Shown here piece after piece: positions 1 to 8,814 of a stretch of DNA of 64,000 bases. The DNA is taken from the NCBI GenBank assembly GCA_029865265.1, contig JAOUHG010000008.1, forward strand, positions 1 through 64,000, read 5' to 3'. A model generated the notes under the pieces. The model was not told the origin of the DNA. It saw only the letters and a list, made by a program, of their open reading frames with translations, and searched no databases. This DNA comes from Candidatus Krumholzibacteriia bacterium (GTDB lineage: Bacteria > Krumholzibacteriota > Krumholzibacteriia > WVZY01 > JAKEHA01). Position 1 is the stretch's first letter; each line of letters opens with the position of its first letter. The translations under genes and the position numbers were made by a program.

Positions 1-1
1 G

Positions 2-169
2 GGCATCCTCGACACGCTGGCCGAGGTGTACTACGCGCGCGGCGAGTACGACGACGCCATCAAGATCGGCCGCGAGGCGCTGGCCAGCGATCCCGACGAT
101 CCGTACTTCAAGGAACAGGTGGAGAAATTCAAGAAGGCGAAAGAGGAAGCCGATCAGGCGATGCGGTGA
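2..169 (+). CDS. TPR-repeat protein, C-terminal end (5' partial)
   Basis: The last 55 residues of a protein that begins before the window. The sequence reads as one tetratricopeptide helix pair (LAEVYYARGEYDDAIKIGREAL, with the usual A/G/Y/A spacing) followed by a short charged helix and a TGA at 167-169. TPRs are protein-protein scaffolds; nothing in this fragment tells the partner or the role of the whole protein. Confidence 0.75.
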   Translation, partial: GILDTLAEVYYARGEYDDAIKIGREALASDPDDPYFKEQVEKFKKAKEEADQAMR

Positions 170-199
170 GTGCGAGGGGGGCCGTCGCGGGTGCGGGGA

Positions 200-293
200 C
201 AGTCATATCGCTTCGCGGCGAGTTCCGCAGCGCGACTACCAGACGGAGTTCTGTCGCGCGAGGACTGTCTGAGCAAGCGAAGCGATATGACTG
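200..293. repeat. REP-like palindromic element, 17-bp inverted arms
   Basis: Perfect 17-bp inverted repeat: CAGTCATATCGCTTCGC at 200-216 and its reverse complement at 277-293, with 60 nt between them that contain further partial palindromes (CGCGAC...GTCGCG). The left arm is preceded by GGGGA. It lies in the 183-bp gap between the converging TPR gene and the epimerase gene. It resembles REP elements mobilised by Y1 (RAYT) transposases, but no transposase is nearby, so it could also be a large transcription-terminating hairpin. Confidence 0.6.
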
Positions 294-352
294 GACCACA
301 CTCTGAAGGCGTCCGCCGCGAAGAGACATGACGGCCCTCGTCACCTTCGGAG

Positions 353-1258
353 TCAGGCCGCCAGTTCCTGCTTCGGGCACAGCGACGGAATCTTGTCCAC
401 GTACGTGTCCAGCTTGACGCCGAACGTCTCCGTGAACACTGTGGCGTCGCACACGTTGTCCTCGAGCAGCATGCTCAACTCGTCCAGCGTGAGCGGGAAC
501 CCGCGGAAATGCTGCGCGAACTTCACCAGCGGTTTTGCCAGCAGCGACGAGACCGACATCGTGTTGGGCCACACGCCGTACACGCGCGCCACCTTTTCCA
601 GAATATCCACAAAGGCAATCCGTTCCGGGCCGCCGATCTCGTAGGTGCGACCCTGCGTTTCCGGCATGGTCACCGTGCGGGCCAGCGGGCCGACCACGTT
701 GGCCAGCGACACCGGCTGCATGAGTGACTTGCCGCCATCGATGACGGGAACCACCGGTCGTGTGACCAGGTCCGCCACCAGCGGGTGGAACTCGTCGCCC
801 GGGCCGAAGATCACCGACGGGCGGAAGATCGTCCAGCGCATCCCCGTTTTCTTGAGGATTTCCTCGGCTTCGTACTTGGTGCGGTGGTAACCCGAAGGCG
901 CATCCGGGCGCGCGCCCAGGCCACTCAGGTACACTGCGCGCTGCACGCCTTCGCGCGCGGCCGCGTCGAAGATGGAGTAGGCGGCCTCGGTGTGCATCGC
1001 CTCGTAGGTGATGCCGTCCTGCGGCTCTTCGCGGCGAATGCCCACCAGGTGGATCACCGCGTCGCAGCCGGCGGCGGCGCGCAGGCACGCGTGCGTGTCC
1101 AGCACGTCACCCGTCATCACGTCGAAACCCTCGCGCGGATCGATTTTGGATACGCTGTCCACGCGCACCAGCAGGCGCACGTCGTGGCCCTGCTGCTTGA
1201 GTTCACGGCGCAGGGCGGACCCCACAAAACCGGTTCCGCCGGTTACCAGAATCTTCAT
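353..1258 (-). CDS. NAD(P)-dependent epimerase/dehydratase, NDUFA9-like atypical SDR
   Basis: 301 residues. The N-terminus MKILVTGGTGFVGSAL is the Rossmann glycine motif (TGxxGxxG), and the body has the usual extended-SDR pattern, including YHRTKYEAE in place of the classical YxxxK region and FRPSVIFGPGDEF. This is the pattern of the atypical SDR5/NDUFA9 group, which binds NAD(P)H; many members are not proven enzymes, so the substrate is unknown. The ATG at 1258 overlaps the stop of the upstream zinc protein (ATGA), so the two are translationally coupled, last in a metG-tatD-zinc protein-epimerase row. An in-frame start further upstream would run into the neighbour and was not used. Confidence 0.85.
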   Translation of the reverse strand: MKILVTGGTGFVGSALRRELKQQGHDVRLLVRVDSVSKIDPREGFDVMTGDVLDTHACLRAAAGCDAVIHLVGIRREEPQDGITYEAMHTEAAYSIFDAAAREGVQRAVYLSGLGARPDAPSGYHRTKYEAEEILKKTGMRWTIFRPSVIFGPGDEFHPLVADLVTRPVVPVIDGGKSLMQPVSLANVVGPLARTVTMPETQGRTYEIGGPERIAFVDILEKVARVYGVWPNTMSVSSLLAKPLVKFAQHFRGFPLTLDELSMLLEDNVCDATVFTETFGVKLDTYVDKIPSLCPKQELAA

Positions 1259-1662
1259 TGCTGATCGCCTTCCTTGCCGCAGATCGGGCATTCGCTGATC
1301 TGGCTTGTATAATAGACGCGGCAGTCTTCGCAGCGCGACAGTTCATCCCCGGCCTCGCCACCCTCGAGGGCGGTCCAGGTGTCATCCTTCTCGGAGATGG
1401 GGACGTAGAGCTCCATCATGCCTTCTTCGTTCTCGACCGCCAGCGACAACAGTCCCTGGTCGTCGAGCATGAAGCGAACGCTCTCCAGCGGCGCAACGGA
1501 GGCGTAGATGGCGATGAGTTCCCATTCGCCCTCATCGTCGAGACCCTCGTGATTGGCACAGATCACGGAGTTGAAAATGGGTGTAAAACACTCGCTGCAT
1601 ACGGGATCCCCGCATACCGCGCAGGTTCCCACCATGGTGCCGTCGGCGTGGTCGCACTTCAT
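1255..1662 (-). CDS. small two-zinc-site protein (B-box-like N-terminus, zinc ribbon C-terminus)
   Basis: 135 residues. The N-terminal part has CDH...CAVCGDPVCSECF...CANH, a B-box-like cysteine/histidine set. The middle (about 45-105) resembles a small DUF2007-like signal-transducing fold, and the C-terminus holds CEDC...CPICG, a rubredoxin-type zinc ribbon. The ATG at 1662 follows GAGGAA at good spacing. It sits 10 bp after tatD and overlaps the epimerase start. Function unknown; two metal sites around a small domain suggest a regulatory or binding role rather than an enzyme. Confidence 0.75.
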   Translation of the reverse strand: MKCDHADGTMVGTCAVCGDPVCSECFTPIFNSVICANHEGLDDEGEWELIAIYASVAPLESVRFMLDDQGLLSLAVENEEGMMELYVPISEKDDTWTALEGGEAGDELSRCEDCRVYYTSQISECPICGKEGDQQ

Positions 1663-1672
1663 CGTCTGTTCC

Positions 1673-2938
1673 TCACGATCTGTACATTCGGATATCGTAC
1701 TGGGCGCCGAGTTCCTTGGCGAACAGACGGCACGGATCCGGGTCGAACCCGGGTGTTGCGACAAACTCGCATACGGTGTCGATTCCGGCGGCCACCGAAC
1801 AACGGATGAAGTCGCGTATTAGCTCCCACTCCTCCGCGGCCACCGCGGGGTACGCAAGCGTGTTGTGGGTGGTGGCGGTGGTTCCGTAGAACACCACCAC
1901 GATCTCGTCCACCTTGCCGGCCAGTTCCGGAGTCACATCGCGCCCCGCGGTGTGGTTGGCCAGCCCGCCCGTGTTGATACGCACGCGCAGACCGCGTTCC
2001 TTCGCCACGGTGGCGAGCGCGAGCGTGTGCTCGAGACCGTCCATGGGATCGACGACCCCGGTCAGCACCGCTTCGTCTTCGTCCTCCCTGGAAACCGGCT
2101 CCAGGTCCGCCGGCCCGGCGGAAGCGGCCTGAATATAAACCGACCCGTCGATCCTGTAAACGGGTCCCGGCAGCGCCTCGGCGGTGATGCCCATGGCCGC
2201 CAGGTAGTTCCCGGTGGTGATGCGCGCCACCTCCGCCAGCGGGAGGTCCTTGATTCTCGCGATGGTGCGCGCCACGTGGGCCACGAACGACGGCTCGTTG
2301 CGCTTGCCGCGCCACGGGTGTGGCGTCAGGTAGGGGGAGTCCGTCTCCAGCACGATCTTCTCGATGGGAAGGGCCGCCACCGTCTCGGAGAGACGCGCGT
2401 TGCGATACGTCACCACGCCCCCGATGCCCACGTGGAAGCCCAGGTCGAAGATGCGCTGCGCGTCCTCCGGGCTCCCGGAGAAGGCGTGGAAGATACCGCG
2501 GTGCTGCGAACCCTCCGCGGCGAGCATTTCGATGACCTCGTTGAAGGCGTCGCGGCAGTGGATCACGATGGGCTTGTTGGTCTCGCGCGCCAGCGCAATC
2601 ATCTTGCGAAACACGGCCTCCTGCACCTCGCGCGGCGCCAGGTTGCGGTAGAAGTCGAGGCCGATCTCGCCCACCGCAACGATGCGCGGATGCTGCAGCG
2701 CGCTGCGCACGTCGGCTTCCAGGGCGTCGTCCAGCGAGGCGGCGTCGTGCGGGTGCACCCCCGCGGCCCCGAACATGAACGGGTAGTCCTCCACCAGTTC
2801 CAGCGTGTCGCGCAGCGACTCGCGGTCAAACCCGATGTTCATGAAGGACACCACGCCGTCGGATACCGCGCGCGCAATCGCGATTTCGCGGTCGTCGTCG
2901 AAGTGGCGTGAATTGAGATGACAGTGAGAATCGATCAT
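1673..2938 (-). CDS. tatD: TatD-family metal-dependent nuclease fused to a radical-SAM-like domain without Fe-S cysteines
   Basis: 421 residues, against about 260 for ordinary TatD. Residues 1-255 are a complete TatD hydrolase with all metal ligands: H5xH7, E91, H127, H151 and D200 (LETDSPYL). Residues 260-421 align by eye with the TatD-linked radical SAM family (TIGR04038 type): YRIDGSVYIQ, RVRINTGG, AGRDVTPELAGKVDEI and the ATPGFDPDPCRLFAKELG tail. The CxxxCxxC segment that should follow YIQ is missing, so this half cannot bind the 4Fe-4S cluster. Downstream of metG by 14 bp and translated with it. The nuclease half is expected to be a 3'-5' DNase/RNase. Confidence 0.85.
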   Translation of the reverse strand: MIDSHCHLNSRHFDDDREIAIARAVSDGVVSFMNIGFDRESLRDTLELVEDYPFMFGAAGVHPHDAASLDDALEADVRSALQHPRIVAVGEIGLDFYRNLAPREVQEAVFRKMIALARETNKPIVIHCRDAFNEVIEMLAAEGSQHRGIFHAFSGSPEDAQRIFDLGFHVGIGGVVTYRNARLSETVAALPIEKIVLETDSPYLTPHPWRGKRNEPSFVAHVARTIARIKDLPLAEVARITTGNYLAAMGITAEALPGPVYRIDGSVYIQAASAGPADLEPVSREDEDEAVLTGVVDPMDGLEHTLALATVAKERGLRVRINTGGLANHTAGRDVTPELAGKVDEIVVVFYGTTATTHNTLAYPAVAAEEWELIRDFIRCSVAAGIDTVCEFVATPGFDPDPCRLFAKELGAQYDIRMYRS

Positions 2939-2952
2939 TCGTGCTTCTTTGC

Positions 2953-4476
2953 TTACTGCACCGGCATTTCCAGCCGGGGAAAGAGAACCACCGGCTCGCC
3001 GATCTGTTTCCACGCTGCGTCGCCGGGCCGGTCCACCTCGTCCAGCGTGGCGGCGGGCGGCAACGCGAGCTGCGTGCGCATCTCGGCCGCCTTCTCGGGC
3101 ATGAAGGGAACACACAGCACCGACGCCACCCGCAACACCTCGAGCAACGCGCGCAGGGTTGCGCCCAGCGCGGCGGTGTCGCCGGCCTTGGCCTGCGCCC
3201 ACGGCTTGCGCTCCTCCACGAAGCGGTTGGCTTCCTGCACCGAGCGCCACAGCGCCGCCAGCCCCTGGTCGAAGGCGAGCCGGTCCATGTGGCGGCGGTA
3301 GTCGCCGGTGACACCGGCGGTGATGCGCGCGAACTCCTTCTGCGCCTCCGCACTCCACGCCGGAACCGCACCCTCGAAGTAGCGCCTGGTCATGGACAGC
3401 GTGCGCGAGAACAGGTTGCCCAGTTCATTGGCCAGTTCTGCATTATAACGCGTTACGAACAGTTCCACCGTGAAATCGCCGTCGCGGTCGAAGGCAATCT
3501 CGCGCAGCAGCAGGTAGCGCAGCGCGTCGGCGCCAAAGAAGCCGGCCAGATCCACCGGATCCACGATGTTGCCGATGGTTTTGCTCATCTTCTCGCCGCG
3601 GTTGTACACGAAGCCATGGCCGAACACGCTCTCCGGCAGCTCCACGCCGGCGGCCATCAGCATGGCCGGCCAGATGAGGCAGTGGAAGCGGGTGATGTCC
3701 TTGCCGATGACGTGAACGTTGCACGGCCAGTACTTCTTGAACTTTGCGTCGTCATCGCCGCCGTAGCCCAGCGCGGAAATATAATTGATGAGCGCGTCGA
3801 ACCACACGTACACCACCTGGTCGGGTGCGATGGGCAGCGGCACACCCCACGTCTTGCCCGCGCGCGACACGCTGATGTCCTCCAGGCCGGACTCTATCAC
3901 GTTGAGAATCTCGTTCTTGCGGATCTCGGGGCGGATGAAATCGGGATGGGCGAGGATGTGCTTCTTCAGCGGTTCGCTGAACTTCGACAGCGCGAAGAAG
4001 TAATTCTTCTCCTCGATGTGCTTCGGCGGCGTCTTGTGCCGCGGACACAGGCCGTCCACCAGGTCCTTCTCCACCTTGAACTCCTCGCAGCCCTCGCAGT
4101 ACAGCCCCGTGTAAACGCCCTCGAAGATGTAGCCGTTCTGGTGGATCTTCGTGAACAGGGCGCTGACCGCGCGCTTGTGCATGGGGTCGGTGGTGCGGAT
4201 GAACTGGTCGTGAGAAATATGCAGCGTTTTCCACGTGCGCTCGAACAACGGCGCCATCTCGTCGGTATAGGCCTGCGGATCCTTGCCCAGGTTCTTCGCC
4301 TCGCGCTCCACGTTGGTGGAATGCTCGTCGGTGCCCATCAGGAAATAGGTGTCGAACCCGGCCAGCCGCTTGTAGCGGGCCAGGCAATCGGCGCCGATCT
4401 TCTCGTACGCGGTGCCAAGGTGCGGGCGCGCGTTGACGTAGTCGATCGCGGTGGTAACGTAGAATGTCGGTTTCAC
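2953..4476 (-). CDS. metG: methionyl-tRNA synthetase
   Basis: 507 residues from a GTG start. Charges tRNA-Met in the cytoplasm. Class I signatures are visible: HLGT in place of HIGH near residue 20, KMSKT (GEKMSKTIGN), a zinc knuckle of CEGC...CPRH type in the connective peptide, and the VWFDALINY methionine-pocket region. The protein ends after the anticodon-binding helical domain and lacks the C-terminal EMAP/tRNA-binding domain of longer MetRS. GTG 4476 was chosen because the family begins at KPTFYVTT; an in-frame ATG pair at 4524/4521 would add 16 residues. First gene of the row leading to tatD. Confidence 0.93.
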   Translation of the reverse strand: MKPTFYVTTAIDYVNARPHLGTAYEKIGADCLARYKRLAGFDTYFLMGTDEHSTNVEREAKNLGKDPQAYTDEMAPLFERTWKTLHISHDQFIRTTDPMHKRAVSALFTKIHQNGYIFEGVYTGLYCEGCEEFKVEKDLVDGLCPRHKTPPKHIEEKNYFFALSKFSEPLKKHILAHPDFIRPEIRKNEILNVIESGLEDISVSRAGKTWGVPLPIAPDQVVYVWFDALINYISALGYGGDDDAKFKKYWPCNVHVIGKDITRFHCLIWPAMLMAAGVELPESVFGHGFVYNRGEKMSKTIGNIVDPVDLAGFFGADALRYLLLREIAFDRDGDFTVELFVTRYNAELANELGNLFSRTLSMTRRYFEGAVPAWSAEAQKEFARITAGVTGDYRRHMDRLAFDQGLAALWRSVQEANRFVEERKPWAQAKAGDTAALGATLRALLEVLRVASVLCVPFMPEKAAEMRTQLALPPAATLDEVDRPGDAAWKQIGEPVVLFPRLEMPVQ

Positions 4477-4564
4477 GGAACTTCTGGATTTCCCTGGGAA
4501 AGTGTTCGTAGAATGTAGCATCACCGTCGCGGGATCGCAAGCAGTACAAAGGAGTTAGGACACA

Positions 4565-5320
<756 letters not shown>

Positions 5321-5326
5321 GCACGC

Positions 5327-5347
5327 GGTATCGCGCGGCGGGATACC
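5327..5347. terminator. weak hairpin between convergent terC-like and corA genes
   Basis: GGTATC (5327-5332) pairs with GATACC (5342-5347) around a GC-rich 9-nt loop, just after the terC-like stop and before the corA stop. There is no T-tract, so it is at best a weak or factor-assisted terminator. Confidence 0.3.
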
Positions 5348-5348
5348 C

Positions 5349-6452
5349 CTAGATCCAGCGGCGCGAGCGCAGGAATGCGATGAGCGAGGCCACCAGCACC
5401 ACGCTCACCGCCCAGAATGCAAAGTAGCCGTGGCGCCAGTGCAGCTCTGGCAGGATGTCGAAGTTCATGCCGTACACGCCGGCCAGGAACGTGAGCGGCA
5501 CGAAGATGGTGGAGATGATGGTCAGCACGCGGATCACTTCGTTTGTGCGCTGGCCGATGGACGACGCGTACAGATCCTGTAAGCTGGCCAGCACGTCGCG
5601 GAAGTTCTCCAACGACTCGATCACCTGAACCACGTGGTCGTGCAGGTCACGGATGTAGATGCGCGCGTCTTCGCTCACCAGTTCCGTTTCCGATCTCTCA
5701 AGGGAAATCACGACGTCACGCAGCGGCCAGATATTGCGTCGCAGATACACCAGCTCGCGGCGCAGTTGGTGCACGCGCGAGAGATCCTCCGGTTGCGGTG
5801 ATGCCGTGATGCTGTCCTCTATTTCTTCGATACGCTCGGCAATTTTCTCCAGCAGCAGGAAGTAGTTGTCGACGATGGTGTCGATGATCGAATAGACCAG
5901 GTAGTCCGTCCCCATGCGACGAACGCGTCCCTTGCCCAGGTCGATGCGCTTGCGCAGCGGGTCGAACACATCTCCAGGAATTTCCTGAAACGTGATCACG
6001 AAGCGTCTGGCGAGGATGATGCTCACCTGCTCCGAGTGGAGCTCGGCACCGTTGGTGCCCGGTGCGAGCATGCGCACCACCATGTAGAGGTAGTCGTCGT
6101 ACTCCTCGATCTTGGGGCGCTGGTGCGTGTTGAGGATGTCTTCCAGAACCAGGGGATGCAGGCCAAAGTGGCTACCGAAGCGATTCAGCAGGTCCGTGTC
6201 GTGCAGCCCCTCCACGTCGATCCAGGACACGGTGTCGGAATCGCGCAGGCGGAAGGTGTCTTCCACCTCGCTGGTGGTCCGCACCGCGCAGGCGTCGGCG
6301 CCATAGTCGATGACCCGGATCGATACCTTGTCAACCCGCGGCGGGCGGTCGTACACCAGGGTCCCCGGAGGCTGTCCGGGTTGCGCCTGGTGGCGCTTGT
6401 ACAGGCGCGGCGCGCGGATCTTAACGCTGCGTCGGCGTCGGCGTGAAGTCAT
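5349..6452 (-). CDS. corA: magnesium/cobalt transporter CorA
   Basis: 367 residues. Long acidic/helical cytoplasmic N-terminal domain (funnel), then two C-terminal membrane helices with the diagnostic GMNF selectivity motif in GVYGMNFDILPELHWRHGYF and a short basic tail. Homopentameric Mg2+ channel of the inner membrane. The N-terminus is very basic (TSRRRRRSVKIR). ATG 6452 follows AGGAAG and lies inside the 3' end of lapA (32-bp overlap), indicating one transcript DUF502-lapA-corA. Convergent with the terC-like gene. Confidence 0.92.
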   Translation of the reverse strand: MTSRRRRRSVKIRAPRLYKRHQAQPGQPPGTLVYDRPPRVDKVSIRVIDYGADACAVRTTSEVEDTFRLRDSDTVSWIDVEGLHDTDLLNRFGSHFGLHPLVLEDILNTHQRPKIEEYDDYLYMVVRMLAPGTNGAELHSEQVSIILARRFVITFQEIPGDVFDPLRKRIDLGKGRVRRMGTDYLVYSIIDTIVDNYFLLLEKIAERIEEIEDSITASPQPEDLSRVHQLRRELVYLRRNIWPLRDVVISLERSETELVSEDARIYIRDLHDHVVQVIESLENFRDVLASLQDLYASSIGQRTNEVIRVLTIISTIFVPLTFLAGVYGMNFDILPELHWRHGYFAFWAVSVVLVASLIAFLRSRRWI

Positions 6453-6651
6453 CCTGCTTCCTGCGCGGCCACTTGGCCGTGGCGAAGCCCAGCACGAAGG
6501 CCAGCACGAAGACGATCAGCACCATCAACAGCTGTGAGACCTCGTACTGCCAGTTTAGGAACCGAAAGGTCACCTTCTGCGCGTTCTGGACCATGACGAT
6601 CAGCAGAACCACGGCGATGAACATGAACAGGAACTGTTTGAATCGACTCAT
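6421..6651 (-). CDS. LapA-domain (DUF1049) small membrane protein
   Basis: 76 residues with two hydrophobic helices separated by QNAQKVTFRFLNWQYEVSQ, the typical LapA/DUF1049 hairpin (VQNAQxVxFxFLxWxxxVP). In E. coli the LapA protein acts with LapB in regulating lipopolysaccharide synthesis; here only the membrane anchor is present, with no TPR LapB next door. ATG 6651 follows GGGAGG. Lies between the DUF502 gene and corA, overlapping corA. Confidence 0.82.
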   Translation of the reverse strand: MSRFKQFLFMFIAVVLLIVMVQNAQKVTFRFLNWQYEVSQLLMVLIVFVLAFVLGFATAKWPRRKQDDFTPTPTQR

Positions 6652-6668
6652 ACAAGTCCTCCCGGCGG

Positions 6669-7307
6669 CTACTTGATGTTCGGCGCGCCGATCAGGCCGC
6701 CGGAGAGAATACACTGCATGGCCTCTTCAACCGTCCACCCCGGGTCGCGGGTCTCCGACGCCGGAATGAAATAGACGAAGCCCGAGGTGGGGTTGGGTGG
6801 CGTGGGAACATACACCTTGAGCAGAACTTCACCGTCTTTTTCGGACACCACCTCGCCGGTGACGAACCCCAGCTGCCAGATCCCCTGGTACGCATAGGGC
6901 ACCAGGATGGGCCGCCGGAAGATCTGCTTTTCGGGGAGCGCCAGCGTGCCGGACAGCTGCTTGCCGATCCGGTACGCCGTGTTGATTATGGGAATGCGCT
7001 CGGTGAGACTCTCCAGCCCTTCCAGCACGCGCCGGCCCACGAAGTTGCTGACGATCAACCCCACCAGGTAGAGCGTCACCAGCAGCAGCACGATCCCCAG
7101 GCCGGGGAAGTTCACGTGCAGCGTCCTGTCCACCAGCACCACCAGGCGCCGGTCGATGAAGCCGTACAGCAGGTATACCGCAACCACCGGCAGCGCGATG
7201 GGGATGAGCGCCAGCGTGCCGCGAATGATAAAACGGCGGATGTGTGCCAGGAAACGGCCGGGTCGCCGCGGCGTCGAGGACTGTGCCGGAACGGGCTCAG
7301 TGTTCAT
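6669..7307 (-). CDS. DUF502 family membrane protein
   Basis: About 212 residues. Two membrane helices in the N-terminal half (FIIRGTLALIPIALPVVAVYLL and GIVLLLVTLYLVGLIVSNFVG), then the conserved DUF502 segment IPIINTAYRIGKQL, a beta-rich cytoplasmic domain with VYVPTPPNPTSGFVYFIP and a closing MQCILSGGLIGAP. Function unknown; the family is common beside transporters and in plants. ATG 7307 has AGAG at suitable distance; an in-frame GTG lies 9 nt upstream. Probably the first gene of a transcript with lapA and corA. Confidence 0.85.
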   Translation of the reverse strand: MNTEPVPAQSSTPRRPGRFLAHIRRFIIRGTLALIPIALPVVAVYLLYGFIDRRLVVLVDRTLHVNFPGLGIVLLLVTLYLVGLIVSNFVGRRVLEGLESLTERIPIINTAYRIGKQLSGTLALPEKQIFRRPILVPYAYQGIWQLGFVTGEVVSEKDGEVLLKVYVPTPPNPTSGFVYFIPASETRDPGWTVEEAMQCILSGGLIGAPNIK

Positions 7308-7356
7308 CGCGATCACTCTACCACGTGTTTGCGCGCGGTGTTAATGTCTTCTTCCT

Positions 7357-8301
7357 ATGCCCGTCCTATGGCAATGGGTCGTGTTTCACGTGCTGCTGGG
7401 AGCCGCGCTGTGGATCGACCTGGGCGTCGTCCACCGCCGCCCGGAAGCGGTTGGCGCGCGGCGCGCGCTGGCCTGGGTGGGCGTCTGGGTGGCGCTGGCG
7501 CTCTGCTTCTGCCTCGGTATCCACCTGGTGCGCGGTCACCACGCCGCGGTGCTGTTCCTCACCGGCTACCTGGTGGAACAGTCGCTGAGCGTCGACAACC
7601 TGTTCGTCTTCTACGTGGTCTTCCAGTACTTCCACGTCCCCAAGAAGTTCGAACACCGCATTCTGTTCTGGGGCATCATCGGCGCGCTGGTGACACGGCT
7701 GTCGTTCATTCTGGCGGGTGTGGCGCTGCTGCACAGGTTCGAATGGCTGACCTGGGTGCTGGGCGCGTTTCTGGTGTTTACCGCGGCGCGTATGGCGTTT
7801 TCCAAGGACCGCCAGGTGCACCCGGAACGCAACCCGGTCTTCAAGCTGTTGCGGCCCTTCATGGGAACCCAGTCCTACGACTCGGGCCGCTTCTTCATCC
7901 GCGTAAACGGCCGTCTGCTCATTACGCCCGCGATGATCGTGCTGCTGGTGATCGAAACCAGCGACATCGTGTTTGCAGTAGATTCGGTGCCGGCGATTCT
8001 CGCCATCACCACCGACCCGTTCCTGGTCTATACCTCCAATGCCTTCGCCATCCTCGGCCTGCGCTCGCTGTACTCGGTGGTGGGAAAGCTCATCGTCTCC
8101 TTCGAGTTCCTCCACCACGGGCTGTCGGTGATCCTGGCCTTCATCGGGGTGAAGATGCTGATCTCGAATTGGTACACGATGCCGGTGGGGGTGACGCTGG
8201 GCTTCGTGGTGGCGGTGCTGAGTTCCTCACTGCTGATCTCGGTGGGGATGCGCCGCATGGCGAACAAGCCCGGCGACACACCCCCCAACGACGCGTCGTG
8301 A
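7357..8301 (+). CDS. alx: TerC/Alx family integral membrane protein
   Basis: 314 residues, eight to nine hydrophobic segments. Matches the longer Alx branch of TerC: LVEQSLSVDNLFVFYVVFQYF and VIETSDIVFAVDSVPAILAITTDPF, with the conserved acidic residues, and SNAFAILGLRSLYS. Alx is implicated in manganese homeostasis and, in E. coli, is controlled by a pH/Mn-responsive RNA leader; the gap to the divergent DUF502 gene is only 49 bp, too short for that leader. Convergent with the truncated amidohydrolase. Confidence 0.87.
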   Translation: MPVLWQWVVFHVLLGAALWIDLGVVHRRPEAVGARRALAWVGVWVALALCFCLGIHLVRGHHAAVLFLTGYLVEQSLSVDNLFVFYVVFQYFHVPKKFEHRILFWGIIGALVTRLSFILAGVALLHRFEWLTWVLGAFLVFTAARMAFSKDRQVHPERNPVFKLLRPFMGTQSYDSGRFFIRVNGRLLITPAMIVLLVIETSDIVFAVDSVPAILAITTDPFLVYTSNAFAILGLRSLYSVVGKLIVSFEFLHHGLSVILAFIGVKMLISNWYTMPVGVTLGFVVAVLSSSLLISVGMRRMANKPGDTPPNDAS

Positions 8302-8314
8302 TGAGTCCGCCGCG

Positions 8315-8791
8315 CTAGTGCCCGGCGCGGTACACCGTCTCGCCGTCGCGAATGACCCGCGTCACGCGCAGATCCTCCGGCGCTTCCGTGCCCGTGGCGA
8401 GGGGATCCCGGCTGAAGACCACGAAGTCGGCCGCGCTGCCGATGGCGATCGACGGTGCTGGTTCGCTGGTCCCGGCGGCAAGCACTTCCAGCACGCCCGA
8501 GACATCCGTCGCCTGCAGCGAATCCACCACGCCGGGCACCATTGTGCCGCCATCCAGATCGATCATTCGCGTCAGCACACCGGCGTGCGCGTCGTGCATG
8601 TCCTTGAAGGTGCCCATGTCCGCCACGCGTCCGTCTTTCACCGCCACTGCTTCCACCTGCGGGGTCTGCGCCGAGCGGGTGACAATGTTTCCGCCGAAGA
8701 AAATAAAGTCCATCGCCTGCTCGGGGGGGGCCTCCTTGCCGCACGCAAGAATGCCCAACGCCAGTGCGAACACCAACGTTCGTCTCATCAT
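8315..8791 (-). CDS. lipoprotein with amidohydrolase beta-sandwich only (catalytic barrel missing)
   Basis: 158 residues. The N-terminus is a lipoprotein signal (MMRRTLVFALALGILACGK). Then comes the amidohydrolase N-terminal strand set (FIFFGGNIVTRSAQ, VEAVAVKDGRVADMGT, MVPGVVDS) and, after only about 25 residues, the C-terminal strands (SIAIGSAADFVVFSRDPL, RVTRVIRDGETVYRAGH). The roughly 350-residue TIM barrel, with all metal ligands (the expected DSHTH becomes DSLQA), is absent. The frame is intact and the ends are well conserved, so either a clean deletion left a stable remnant or the sandwich has a binding role. Start chosen for GGAG spacing. Confidence 0.75.
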   Translation of the reverse strand: MMRRTLVFALALGILACGKEAPPEQAMDFIFFGGNIVTRSAQTPQVEAVAVKDGRVADMGTFKDMHDAHAGVLTRMIDLDGGTMVPGVVDSLQATDVSGVLEVLAAGTSEPAPSIAIGSAADFVVFSRDPLATGTEAPEDLRVTRVIRDGETVYRAGH

Positions 8792-8814
8792 TCTCATCTC
8801 CGGTTCGTGATTGG

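Noticed and set aside
7308-7356. Mn/pH-responsive (yybP-ykoY type) riboswitch before the Alx-like gene
   Set aside because: Only 49 bp separate the divergent genes, too short for that RNA.
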